Assembly: GCA_947427205.1 (NCBI GenBank)
Contig: CANEHB010000002.1
Span: 1-64,000 of the forward strand
Origin: an uncultured Clostridium sp.
Lineage (GTDB): Bacteria; Bacillota; Clostridia; TANB77; CAG-508
Length of the DNA stretch: 64,000 nucleotides
Direction: 5' to 3'
A program made the translations under genes and the position numbers. Below the pieces are notes generated by a model, which was not told the DNA's origin, ran no database searches, and saw only the letters and a list, made by a program, of their open reading frames with translations. Shown piece after piece: positions 33,700-43,180 of this stretch (within the stretch, counting starts at the first letter, position 1; each line of letters begins with the position of its first letter).

Positions 33700-34563
33700 A
33701 TGGAATTTAAAAGGTATGAAACAAAAGAAAAATTTTTAGAAGAGAATTTAGACATTTTAGTAAAAGAAGAAGCAAAAAACGATATAATTATAGGAATAGT
33801 TTTTGAGCATGAATCAGAAAAAGTTAATAATTGGTTACTTGGCAGAATAGAAGAAGCAGGTGAGGTAAAAGCAATATTTATAGTTGATGATGATAAATAT
33901 GGACTAGCCTTATATTCTCCAACTGGAGAGATGACTAATGAAACAATAGATTTTTTAGTAGATAATATTGTTGATTTAGATATAAGATTAGCTGAAATAT
34001 TAGCTGAAAAAAAATATTTGCAAAAAATTGCAGATACATATATCAGTAAAACAAATGCAGAAGTATTTTATTCTTACTATTCATATACATTAAAACTAAA
34101 AGAAGTTAAAACAGAGTATCCATTAGGAGAAAATGAAAAATTAGTAAAATTAGTTGATGAAAAAGATAATCCAGAACATTTAATTCCTCTAGTAAAAGAG
34201 ATTTATACAGATATATACGAAGAAGAGGAATGCTCAGATGAAGAGGCTTTGAAAGTAGCAAAAATATATTTAAAAAAAGGAATATATTTATTAACAAATA
34301 ATGATGAAAATGAAATATATACTCAAGCAGTACATGTTAGAAAGCATGTAAATGGTGGAGCAATAGGAGCAGTAATTACACCAAAGGAGCATAGAGGAAA
34401 AGGATATGCTAAAAAGTGTGTTTCCCATGTTTGTAAAGAAATTTTAAAAGATAATGAATTTGTTGTTTTACATGTTGATGTAGAAAATGAATCTGCAATG
34501 TCAGTTTATAAAAAAATAGGATTTGAAGAAATTGATGAAACAGGAAAAATAATATTCAAATAA
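33700..34563 (+). CDS. Two-domain GNAT acetyltransferase
   Basis: A 287-residue protein whose C-terminal ~130 residues form a GNAT domain: GGAIGAVITPKEHRGKGYAKKCVSHVC gives the beta4/loop acetyl-CoA site (RGKGYA), then LHVDVENESAMSVYKKIGFEEI. The N-terminal ~140 residues form a second alpha/beta unit of the type seen in Clostridial YkkB-like acetyltransferases. Substrate is unknown. The ribosome-binding site is weak; the ATG at 33700 is used by default. It precedes asnS by 60 nt. Confidence 0.85.
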   Translation: MEFKRYETKEKFLEENLDILVKEEAKNDIIIGIVFEHESEKVNNWLLGRIEEAGEVKAIFIVDDDKYGLALYSPTGEMTNETIDFLVDNIVDLDIRLAEILAEKKYLQKIADTYISKTNAEVFYSYYSYTLKLKEVKTEYPLGENEKLVKLVDEKDNPEHLIPLVKEIYTDIYEEEECSDEEALKVAKIYLKKGIYLLTNNDENEIYTQAVHVRKHVNGGAIGAVITPKEHRGKGYAKKCVSHVCKEILKDNEFVVLHVDVENESAMSVYKKIGFEEIDETGKIIFK

Positions 34564-34623
34564 TATTGAAGTTTTTGCAACATTTCTATATAATATTGAA
34601 AGATTAATATCGGAGGATAGGTT

Positions 34624-36015
34624 ATGGATAGTGTAGTGATAAAAGAATTATACAGAAGTGGGGAAAAATATTTTGGAAAAGAGATAAAAGTATCAGGTTG
34701 GATAAAAACAGTTAGAGATTCAAAAACATTTGGTTTTATTGAAGTTAATGATGGATCATTCTTTAAAAATTTACAAATTGTTTTTGATAACTCATTATCA
34801 AATTTTGATGAAATATGTAAATTAACTTTAAGTACATCAATAACAGTTATTGGTGATTTAGTTAAAACTGAAAATGCAAAACAACCTTTTGAAGTAAAAG
34901 CAAAAGAAATAAAAGTAATAGCAATTTCTTCTCCAGAATATCCATTACAAAAGAAAAGACATACAATGGAATACTTGAGAACAATAGCACATTTACGTCC
35001 AAGAACAAATACATTTAATGCAGTGTTTAGAGTACGTTCAGTAGCATCATATGCAATACACAAATTTTTTCAAGAAAATAATTTTGTGTATGTTCATACT
35101 CCAATAATTACAGGAAGTGATGCAGAAGGTGCTGGAGAAATGTTTAATTTAAACACATTTGATTTACAAAATGTGGACAAATTAGAAGATGGAACAGTTG
35201 ATTTTACAAAGGACTTTTTTGGAAAACCAGCTCATCTTACTGTTAGTGGTCAACTTAATGTTGAAACATATGCATTTGCATTTAGAAATGTATATACATT
35301 TGGTCCAACATTCAGAGCTGAAAATTCAAATACGGTAAAACACGCAGCAGAATTTTGGATGATAGAACCAGAAATCTGTTTTGCAGATTTAAAAGATGAT
35401 ATGGATTTAGCAGAGAACATGCTAAAATATGTAATAAATTATGTATTAGAAAATTGTCCAGAAGAAATGGAATTTTTTAATAACTTTATAGATAAAACAT
35501 TACTTGAAAGACTTAATAATGTGGTAAATTCTGAGTTTGGAAGAATTAGTTACACAGATGCTGTAAAAGAACTTGAAAAGCATAATGATAAATTTGAATA
35601 TAAAGTATCTTGGGGAACAGATTTACAAACAGAACATGAAAGATATTTAAGTGAAGAAATATTTAAAAAACCAGTATTTGTTACAGATTATCCAGCAGAA
35701 ATAAAAGCATTTTACATGAAATTAAATCCAGATGGAAAAACAGTAGCAGCAAGTGATCTTTTAGCACCAGGAATAGGTGAGATAATTGGTGGAAGCCAAA
35801 GAGAAGATAGCTTAGAAATTTTACAAAATAAGATTAAAGATTTAAATATGGATGAAAAAGATTATTGGTGGTATTTAGATTTAAGAAGATATGGAAGTGT
35901 ACCACATAGTGGATTTGGACTTGGATTTGAAAGACTTATGATGTATATAACAGGTATGCAAAATATACGTGATGTAATACCATTTCCTAGAACACCAAAA
36001 AATTGTGAATTTTAA
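34624..36015 (+). CDS. asnS: Asparaginyl-tRNA synthetase
   Basis: A 463-residue class IIb aminoacyl-tRNA synthetase that charges tRNA-Asn. The N-terminal OB fold contains [20 protein letters not shown]. Motif 2 is [12 protein letters not shown], and motif 3 is [15 protein letters not shown]. Length is standard and all motifs are intact. The start follows CGGAGGATAGGTT. No T-box is seen upstream. The next gene starts 40 nt after the stop. Confidence 0.97.
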   Translation: MDSVVIKELYRSGEKYFGKEIKVSGWIKTVRDSKTFGFIEVNDGSFFKNLQIVFDNSLSNFDEICKLTLSTSITVIGDLVKTENAKQPFEVKAKEIKVIAISSPEYPLQKKRHTMEYLRTIAHLRPRTNTFNAVFRVRSVASYAIHKFFQENNFVYVHTPIITGSDAEGAGEMFNLNTFDLQNVDKLEDGTVDFTKDFFGKPAHLTVSGQLNVETYAFAFRNVYTFGPTFRAENSNTVKHAAEFWMIEPEICFADLKDDMDLAENMLKYVINYVLENCPEEMEFFNNFIDKTLLERLNNVVNSEFGRISYTDAVKELEKHNDKFEYKVSWGTDLQTEHERYLSEEIFKKPVFVTDYPAEIKAFYMKLNPDGKTVAASDLLAPGIGEIIGGSQREDSLEILQNKIKDLNMDEKDYWWYLDLRRYGSVPHSGFGLGFERLMMYITGMQNIRDVIPFPRTPKNCEF

Positions 36016-36054
36016 AAATACATGAACAAAAGAGATTTGAAAGGAAATACAAAA

Positions 36055-37887
36055 ATGAAAAAAATATTATTTGATGTAGATGTATTAGATAAGCATTATT
36101 GTATATATTTAGATGAAGAAACAAATAATTCATATGCACATGCAATAAAAAAGAATGAAAAAGCATATGTAGTAAAAAAAGAAGAGGAAATAGATTTCCT
36201 TAATAAAATTGTTGAAAGCCTTAATAAAAAATATATAAAAAGAGAAATTATAAATTATAATGATGAATATTATTACAGATATATCAATAAATATAATCAA
36301 AAAAGTTATTTTTCCAAAATAATAAATGAGAATGAAATAGTATGTTCATATGACAGTATAAAAAAATTATATGATTATTATAATTCTCCAAAAGTATTAA
36401 TGAGCAGACATTCAGAAATAACTAAAATAAATGCAGATAGTTGGGACTATGACAAATATAGTAGTAGCGAAGATAACTTGAATAATATGAATTATCAAAG
36501 AAAATCAAAATTACCAATAAAAATAGCAGTTTCTATTTTAGGAGTAACAACACTTGTAACACTTGGAGCAGGAGGGTATCAAGTGCTTTCTAAGTCTATT
36601 TTGCCAAATATATCTGCACCAAAAGAAAATGTAAAAGATGTAGATTTAAAAACAGCAAATTTTGAAATAGCAGAAAAATATATAGGAGTACAAAACCAAC
36701 TTTCAGAAATTGGATTAGAGAATTGGGAAATAGCAGTTGAGCTTGATTCAATATCTATGTTACAAGAGGAAATGAATGATATATCTTTCTATTATGATGG
36801 AGACAAAGATGAAATAGTATATGTGAATGGAATAATAGAACAAGAAGTAGAAACTAGTATGGATGAGATTGATAGAGACTCTATACCAGAAAATGTACAA
36901 CAAATTTTAACAGCACTTAATTCTAATCAAACATTATCTTATGAAGAAAAATCATATATAGAAGAAAAATTTTTACCAGATTGGATACAAAATAGTAGTT
37001 ATCTTCAAACAGAACAACTTGTAGAGACATATTCAAGATTGAAAATAAATTATGACTATAAGCCAGATGGAGAAGATATAGATATTGAGTATACTCCAAA
37101 TAAAAAAGCAGCTGGAATAGCAGTAGTTGGAGCAAATGAATTAACAATATATGTAACAGATCATTTTGAACCAGGAAATAAAACTATTGATCATGAATTG
37201 AAACATTTTAATGGAAATTTTGATTTGTATGAAGGAACATTATTAAATGAAGGATATACAAGTTTAGATATAAGCAATACATATTCACAAGAACAATTAA
37301 TGGTTGGCTTATTAATGGAAACATTTGGAAGAGAATTGGTAAATGAAGGTTACTATTCTTCAAATTTAAAAGGATTAGTAGCAAATAATATAGTTGAAAA
37401 ATCAGGAAAAACTATTGAAGAAGCAACTAAAGAAACATATGACTTTTTTGATGATATAGAAAGTGCATTATACAAAACGGGAGAGCTTGGAGATGATTAC
37501 AGAGAAGATGCCAAATTAATGCAAGATTACCAAGATATTTTTGATAAACTTAGTGTTTATTATGAAGCAAATAATAAAAAAGAAATAGAAAAAAATACAA
37601 TAGTATCAATTATAAAAGATGAAATTATGGGAACAAATGATACTCAAATGCTTGGAAACAGAGAATCTGTATCAAGTATTAAATATAGTGGAGATGGAAC
37701 TCTTAAGGTAAATATAGTAAAAAATGAAGGAGATTTAGAATATACACAAGAAGGATTAGGAATAATTATACATACAGATGCAAAATATGGAAGATCAATA
37801 ACTGTAGGACCAGATGAAAAATATAACAATCCTAAAAAAATATTTAGTCAAATAGAAGATGAAGATATTGAATATTCAAGTAGATAA
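36055..37887 (+). CDS. Membrane protein with HExxH putative metalloprotease domain
   Basis: A 610-residue protein with a cytoplasmic N-terminal ~160 residues, one transmembrane helix (PIKIAVSILGVTTLVTLGAGG) and an outside C-terminal domain. That domain contains TIDHELKHFNG, a zincin HExxH, followed by LNEGYTSL that could supply the third ligand Glu about 18 residues later. The pattern is that of a gluzincin, but I do not recognise the family. The track start at 36022 lacks a site; ATG 36055 follows AAAGGAAATACAAAA. It is next to asnS and ends at a strong terminator. A peptide- or cell-wall-processing role is inferred. Confidence 0.6.
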   Translation: MKKILFDVDVLDKHYCIYLDEETNNSYAHAIKKNEKAYVVKKEEEIDFLNKIVESLNKKYIKREIINYNDEYYYRYINKYNQKSYFSKIINENEIVCSYDSIKKLYDYYNSPKVLMSRHSEITKINADSWDYDKYSSSEDNLNNMNYQRKSKLPIKIAVSILGVTTLVTLGAGGYQVLSKSILPNISAPKENVKDVDLKTANFEIAEKYIGVQNQLSEIGLENWEIAVELDSISMLQEEMNDISFYYDGDKDEIVYVNGIIEQEVETSMDEIDRDSIPENVQQILTALNSNQTLSYEEKSYIEEKFLPDWIQNSSYLQTEQLVETYSRLKINYDYKPDGEDIDIEYTPNKKAAGIAVVGANELTIYVTDHFEPGNKTIDHELKHFNGNFDLYEGTLLNEGYTSLDISNTYSQEQLMVGLLMETFGRELVNEGYYSSNLKGLVANNIVEKSGKTIEEATKETYDFFDDIESALYKTGELGDDYREDAKLMQDYQDIFDKLSVYYEANNKKEIEKNTIVSIIKDEIMGTNDTQMLGNRESVSSIKYSGDGTLKVNIVKNEGDLEYTQEGLGIIIHTDAKYGRSITVGPDEKYNNPKKIFSQIEDEDIEYSSR

Positions 37888-37892
37888 ATTGA

Positions 37893-37940
37893 GTATAAAA
37901 ACAAACTCCTCTTTGTTGAATAAAGAGGAGTTTGTTTTTA
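37893..37940. terminator. Bidirectional terminator before nitroreductase gene
   Basis: AAAAACAAACTCCTCTTT pairs with AAAGAGGAGTTTGTTTTT. It serves the plus-strand membrane protein and possibly the convergent nitroreductase. Confidence 0.85.
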
Positions 37941-38046
37941 TAAAAGCGAAAAAGTATATAAATCAATAAAATTCTATACTTTAATATGACCAAAATTTTC
38001 AATATTTTGCATAAATAAAGATTTATTTTGATTTATAATAGTGATT

Positions 38047-38565
38047 TTAAAACTTATTATAAAATACAGTTTTTTCAATAGGTTCTCTTGTTTGATGCAT
38101 AGTGCTTGGAGTGGCATCATCAGTAGGATATCCTACTGGTAAAATTGAAACAATTTCATAGTTTTCAGGAATATTATAAACTTCACGAACTTTTGCAGGA
38201 TTGAAAGCACCAATCCAAGTTGTACCTAATCCTAAATCTTCTATTTCAAGCATCATATGTGTTGTAATAATACTTGCATCAACACGACCTTCATCATGAC
38301 CATCATATTTATTTTTCCAAGAAACATTTTTATCATAACATATAATCATTATAACTGGAGCACCCCAACCAAATTTAGTGCATTCACTTAATTTTGAAAG
38401 TTCTGCTTCATCTGTTAAGATAAGTATTCTTTGAGGTTGAAAATTACAAGCAGTTGGGGCAATCCTTCCAGCCTCTAAAATTTTATCTATTTTTTCTTGT
38501 TCAACAGCTTTGTTTTTAAAGCTTCTACAAGAATATCTTTTTTTAGCTAATTCTAAAAAATCCAT
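38047..38565 (-). CDS. Nitroreductase-family protein
   Basis: A 172-residue FMN-dependent reductase. It begins MDFLELAKKRYSCRSF with the FMN-phosphate RYSxR motif, then RIAPTACNFQPQRILI, DASIITTHMMLEIEDLGLGTTWIG and a C-terminal ILPVGYP. Such enzymes reduce nitroaromatics, quinones or flavins using NAD(P)H. Physiological substrate is unknown. It is monocistronic, with AAAGGAGGATTTATT before the start. The length is typical of the short clade. Confidence 0.9.
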   Translation of the reverse strand: MDFLELAKKRYSCRSFKNKAVEQEKIDKILEAGRIAPTACNFQPQRILILTDEAELSKLSECTKFGWGAPVIMIICYDKNVSWKNKYDGHDEGRVDASIITTHMMLEIEDLGLGTTWIGAFNPAKVREVYNIPENYEIVSILPVGYPTDDATPSTMHQTREPIEKTVFYNKF

Positions 38566-38916
38566 AATAAATCCTCCTTTAATTTAAAAGTATTATATCA
38601 TAAATTTAGAAAATATAAACAAATATAGCTAAAGTAATGAGTTATTTGTAAATAATATAGATATGTAAATATTGAAAAGTTAATAATATACATTATTGTA
38701 ATTAGTATAAGAGAAAATATTATTTCTATTTATATGCTTATTATTTACAATTTTAATAGTTATTAATTATAGAAATTAGGCTAATATTGTGGTAATATAT
38801 TAATGAAATAAATATTGAGGAAGGTAGTTATAAAATTATATGACAATAGTATAATAGATTTTTATATTTTATAACAATTTATATTGATATTTAAGTAATA
38901 GTTTATAGGAGAAAAA
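38566..38916. other. AT-rich intergenic region
   Basis: About 350 nt between divergent genes with no ORF of coding character. It must hold the promoters of the nitroreductase and MBL-fold genes, but no convincing -35/-10 pair can be singled out in this AT-rich DNA. Confidence 0.4.
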
Positions 38917-39888
38917 ATGAAAAAGACAGTAAAAATATTAATATTTTTAGTAATTGCTATAGCAATTACTATGATTATTTTTATGAAAGTACATACTAAA
39001 GATAATGAAGAAATAATAGATGAACAAAGTGGAATGAGAATTACTTTAGTTGCAGGAGTAGCTATTCCAGAAAATGGAGATCGTAATTCAAATTCATATT
39101 TAATAAGAACAAAAAATGATAAACTTATTGTTGTTGACGGTGGAGAAATAGGAGATGCAGATTTTTTATTAGAATACATCATGAAATATGGAAATGGAAA
39201 AGTAGATTATTGGTATATTACTCATCCACATAGTGACCATGTTGGTGCACTATGTGAGTTATTAGGAAGAGAAAACTCTAATATACAAGTTGAAAATTTA
39301 TATTATTCTTTTAATGAATTAAAGTGGTATGAAGAATATGATAAAAGAGGATATGAATCAGAAAAGTTAATGTATGAAACTTTAGAAAGTCCTAAAATTA
39401 TTAATAAAGTATCATGTGAGAAAAATCAAATTATAGATATGGATAATATTAAATGTGAAATAATAAGAATTGCAAATCCAGAAGTAACAAAATCAGACAA
39501 TGGAAATGACAGTAGTATGGTTTTTAAAATGACAGCAATTGATGTAGATAAAAGTATAATATTTTTAGGAGACGGATTTAATTTTACAAGTAAAGAACTA
39601 TTAGAAGAACCAGAAAAATTAAAAAGTTATGCAGTACAAATGGCACATCATGGACAAAATGGAGTAACAAAAGAAGTATATGATGCAATTTCACCTAAAT
39701 TATGCTTTTTTAATGCACCAAAATGGTTATATGATAATGATAATGGAGGAGGATACAATTCAGGAAAGTGGAAAAGTATTATTACTAGAGGATGGGTAGA
39801 AGAATATGAAGCAGATTCAATTTGTGCTTTTGAAGGAGATAAAGTAATTAGATTAACTAAAGAAGGATATGAAATTATAGAGGAATAA
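38917..39888 (+). CDS. Membrane-anchored MBL-fold hydrolase (ComEC-like)
   Basis: A 323-residue metallo-beta-lactamase-fold protein. An N-terminal signal or anchor helix (KILIFLVIAIAITMIIFM) puts the domain outside the cell. The metal motif is THPHSDHVGAL (HxHxDH), with further ligands in FLGDGFN and MAHHGQNG. The closest relatives in style are the MBL part of ComEC/Rec2 proteins and other secreted hydrolases acting on nucleic-acid or phosphate esters. Its stop is 6 nt before the next gene, a PD-(D/E)XK protein, so the two are likely one operon. The substrate is unknown. Confidence 0.85.
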   Translation: MKKTVKILIFLVIAIAITMIIFMKVHTKDNEEIIDEQSGMRITLVAGVAIPENGDRNSNSYLIRTKNDKLIVVDGGEIGDADFLLEYIMKYGNGKVDYWYITHPHSDHVGALCELLGRENSNIQVENLYYSFNELKWYEEYDKRGYESEKLMYETLESPKIINKVSCEKNQIIDMDNIKCEIIRIANPEVTKSDNGNDSSMVFKMTAIDVDKSIIFLGDGFNFTSKELLEEPEKLKSYAVQMAHHGQNGVTKEVYDAISPKLCFFNAPKWLYDNDNGGGYNSGKWKSIITRGWVEEYEADSICAFEGDKVIRLTKEGYEIIEE

Positions 39889-39894
39889 AATTAT

Positions 39895-41349
39895 ATGAAT
39901 GAATTAGAAAAAGCAGAAGAAAAATTCAAAGGTATTTTACGAAAATATCCAACAGATAAATTGTTAGAATATATTTCTAATAAATCTATGGAAATAGATT
40001 TAAATCAGCAAGGAGTTGTATTTGAAAATAATATACTATATTCTCAATGGGAGTTAACACAATTATGTTATTATTCTATAAAATATAGCAACGATTATAG
40101 AAATATGAATTCTGAAATCAAAATGAATGACTTTTATATTCTATTGAATGAAAATAGAAAGTATGACAGTTGCATGGAAAATATTAAGAATATGAATAAA
40201 ATAAAGATTCTTGAACATATGCAATGTCTAACAAATGTGCAATTTGATTATCAAGAAAATAGAATGATAAGTAGATTTAATAGAATGTGTAAAATTTTAA
40301 TAGATATAAATCAAAATGAAGATTATATTAAAAGCACAAAAGTATATATTAATTTTTCTGAAAAGTTTAAGGAAATTACTGGCATAGAAATGCTTAAATT
40401 TATAAAAATATATTTTATTATTATTTTATTTATAATATCTACAAAAAAGAATAAAATCTTAAATATATATGATATTATTAAAGAACATATTGAAAAAATA
40501 GGAATTACACAAAAAGAATGTTTAATGGCAATAGAGTATTATAGCAAAAAGTATTCATATTATAGAGAGTGTGATAATTGGAATTCATTGAAATTTTATC
40601 CAATTGTAAAAACTGATAAAAATGAAAAATATATTTTAACTAATATAGGATCATTTATGATTTCTTTTCCGGATATACAATATTGGATAATAAGAAATTA
40701 TTATAAAGAGAATGAAAGTCGAGATTTTACAAGTTATTTTGGAGAATGTTTTGAAATATATTTAAAAGAAGTGTTTAAATTTTATAATGTTAATGCAAAG
40801 AAGTTAGAGGAAAATGGCAGGAATAAAGTACCAGATTGGAAGATTGAAACAAAAAAATATATAATTTTAGTTGAACAAAAGGCTGCCTTATTTCCTATAG
40901 ATGCTAGAGTAACAACAAGTGCAAATAGATATGATGCTCTTGAGAAATATTTTGAAAATATAAAAAAAGCTTTTAAGCAATTAAATTCTTTTGAAATTAA
41001 AGATAATGATAAAAAAATTATAAGAATATGTTTAACATATGAAACAATCCATATGACTGAAAATGCGCAAGATCTTATAAGAGAAATAATGAAATTTGAT
41101 GATGAGATATATTTGAATTGGATATTAAATATTGATGAATTTGAAACTTTAATGGAACTTTTAAATGAAAGTGAAGAAAAATTTGATAATATCATTGAAA
41201 AAAAGATTGATTTAGAAAAAAAAGATAGTAATGAGGGAAAAAGTTTTGAAAGTATATTCGAGAAATTGGAAAGTAATTATGCACGTGAAGAAATAAATTA
41301 TTTTAATAATTTTATTAAAGAAATAGGAAAAGAATATTTACAGAATTAG
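39895..41349 (+). CDS. PD-(D/E)XK nuclease-like protein, paired with MBL gene
   Basis: A 484-residue cytosolic protein. A nuclease core is suggested near residues 305-345 by GRNKVPDWKIETKKYIILVEQKAAL, giving Asp and E-x-K motifs of PD-(D/E)XK enzymes. The N-terminal ~280 residues are helical and rich in Asn/Ile, and the last ~80 residues are acidic and helical. It starts 6 nt after the MBL gene, with GAGG in that gene's end as ribosome-binding site. No family is recognised. The pair could act in DNA uptake or defence, but this is inference. Confidence 0.55.
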   Translation: MNELEKAEEKFKGILRKYPTDKLLEYISNKSMEIDLNQQGVVFENNILYSQWELTQLCYYSIKYSNDYRNMNSEIKMNDFYILLNENRKYDSCMENIKNMNKIKILEHMQCLTNVQFDYQENRMISRFNRMCKILIDINQNEDYIKSTKVYINFSEKFKEITGIEMLKFIKIYFIIILFIISTKKNKILNIYDIIKEHIEKIGITQKECLMAIEYYSKKYSYYRECDNWNSLKFYPIVKTDKNEKYILTNIGSFMISFPDIQYWIIRNYYKENESRDFTSYFGECFEIYLKEVFKFYNVNAKKLEENGRNKVPDWKIETKKYIILVEQKAALFPIDARVTTSANRYDALEKYFENIKKAFKQLNSFEIKDNDKKIIRICLTYETIHMTENAQDLIREIMKFDDEIYLNWILNIDEFETLMELLNESEEKFDNIIEKKIDLEKKDSNEGKSFESIFEKLESNYAREEINYFNNFIKEIGKEYLQN

Positions 41350-41464
41350 TAAAAATAGAGATACAGTTAAAAAGTTATAAATAAAAAAGGATTTTAAATT
41401 TATCTTATAAAAAACTTGCACATTTAAAAAATGTGTGTTAAAATATATAAAATTAAATAAGAAC

Positions 41465-41728
41465 AAACCGTTGATTTAGAGTAGTAAGTATAATTGAAGA
41501 AAATAGAGAGTAATTGTTGGTGGAAATATTACATTGGAGACTTTACTGAATGGACTAATGAGGGCAATCCGAAATTTATAAAGTAGGCGTTGACGAGATT
41601 CTAACTCGTAAAAAGTAGACATATATGATGGTATATGAAGAAATGAGTGGGCAATATAGCCAAATAAGGTGGCACCGCAGGAATTATAACTCCTGTCCTT
41701 AAATGTTTTAAGGATAGGAGTTTTTTGT
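41465..41728 (+). promoter_or_regulatory. T-box leader, probable Trp specifier
   Basis: The conserved T-box is AAGGTGGCACCGCAGG (41667-41682), followed by a terminator CTCCTGTCCTT/AAGGATAGGAG with T run. Stem I shows AGTAGTAAGT pairing ACTTTACT, a distal loop TTGGTGGAAA on a GTAAT/ATTAC stem and a specifier loop TGAATGGA. Read as GAA-UGG-A the codon is UGG (Trp) at 41551-41553. It controls the gene at 41814. Confidence 0.85.
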
Positions 41729-41813
41729 ATGCAAAAAAAGTATTATATGAGAAAAACAGAGAAAAATTGGTGTATGTAATTAATTAAAATATAATAAATT
41801 TGGAGGTACAAAA

Positions 41814-43007
41814 ATGAATGAAAATAAATTAACAAAAAAGGAATGTGGTAGAATAAATAGTGCTTTAAATCAATCAAGATTAGATTTATTTGATGTAAAG
41901 GAAAATTTAAAATCAAAAGAATTAGGAGAAAAAGTATGTAGTTCTATGGATAGATGTACAGCAAACATAAAAAGAGCTTTAGATGTGTTTTTATGCTCAA
42001 CAACAACAAATCCAGAATATAGAAAATTATTTAAAACAATAGATTCTAAAGGAGTAGAAAATATTTCAAGTATATGTAGTAGATTGGAAAGTAACCCAAA
42101 AGCTTTAAATGAGACTGTGATAAGAACAGTTTTTGGAGGAACAGAAAAAATGCCATTTAGAGCATTAATATATTTACTACCAGCATTAAATATGTGTGAG
42201 GAATTATTAGAAAGTGGAAATATAGACGATGTTCCCAATATAGAATATTTTTTCATGAATGGTGCAGGTATAATAACAAATGCACTTGATCCAGAAATAG
42301 CAAACAGAGAATCAGCAGAATTTATAAAAATTGCACAAAAGTATATTGAAGAATATCATCCAAGATTAAAAGATAAAGTTAATTTTTATACAGATTTAAC
42401 ATTTTCAAGTAATATAGTAGGTACGTCAGAGTACAGGAAAATGTATGAAACATTAGAAAGAAAATTAGGAGTTGAAACTGACTTAAAAAGTGGTTTATTA
42501 GAAATGGGAGAAAGAAGAAAAAAAACAGAAAATTCTATAAAATATGCAGCAATACATAGCTTTGTGCATGATGGATACATAAATTCAGAAGTTGCAAAAA
42601 TGTCTAACTTTTTTGGAGAAAGTGAGCAAAAAGAATATGATACGATTATATCTATTGGAGCAAAGCCAGAAGAGAAGTTTTATAGAGCTAGAAAATTATT
42701 AGCAGAAGAGGTTAAAACAATTTCTTATTTTACACCAAAAGATACAGTTCAATATATTGCTAATATAAATGTACCACCATATTCACCACTTCCTGAAGGA
42801 GAGCTATATTTGAAAGATGTTATGAAAGATCCAAAGTTGATAATGGAAGCAGTAAAAGTTTCACAAGGAGAGCATAGTGAGTATCAAACTCCAGTTCAAA
42901 AAGCAGTAGAAAGCATATTAGATGATGTATCACAATCAGATAGCTATAAAAGTATTATAGAATTTATTGAAGAATATAGAGATTTAAATCAAAATAGACA
43001 AAAATGA
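41814..43007 (+). CDS. Uncharacterised T-box-controlled 397-aa protein
   Basis: A 397-residue soluble, mainly helical protein with no recognised domain. It has several Cys in the first 90 residues (GEKVCSSMDRC, LCSTT, SICSR), a PFRALIYLLPALNMC segment and a C-terminal region including NVPPYSPLPEGELYL. It contains no Trp residue, which is striking because it follows a T-box with a probable Trp specifier. T-box genes usually encode aminoacyl-tRNA synthetases, biosynthetic enzymes or amino-acid transporters; it has no obvious membrane helix set. The start follows GGAGGTACAAAA. A PLP enzyme lies 174 nt downstream and may share the transcript. Confidence 0.65.
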   Translation: MNENKLTKKECGRINSALNQSRLDLFDVKENLKSKELGEKVCSSMDRCTANIKRALDVFLCSTTTNPEYRKLFKTIDSKGVENISSICSRLESNPKALNETVIRTVFGGTEKMPFRALIYLLPALNMCEELLESGNIDDVPNIEYFFMNGAGIITNALDPEIANRESAEFIKIAQKYIEEYHPRLKDKVNFYTDLTFSSNIVGTSEYRKMYETLERKLGVETDLKSGLLEMGERRKKTENSIKYAAIHSFVHDGYINSEVAKMSNFFGESEQKEYDTIISIGAKPEEKFYRARKLLAEEVKTISYFTPKDTVQYIANINVPPYSPLPEGELYLKDVMKDPKLIMEAVKVSQGEHSEYQTPVQKAVESILDDVSQSDSYKSIIEFIEEYRDLNQNRQK

Positions 43008-43180
43008 AGTTTAATATAAGAGAATTTAAATTGAAAAAGATAAAGTTTTTCATAATTATATGCTACATTTGGGCAGAGCAAGAAAGAGATGAATTTAAAA
43101 TGATATATAAATCTTAATACGTAAAGGTTTATGGGTGACCTTTTAAAAACCTAAATATATTGTATAAGGAATAAAAATTA

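Noticed and set aside
41548-41558. Thr (ACU) specifier for the T-box
   Set aside because: The usual GAA spacer is directly followed by UGG and then a purine; ACU would be shifted into the lower helix side.
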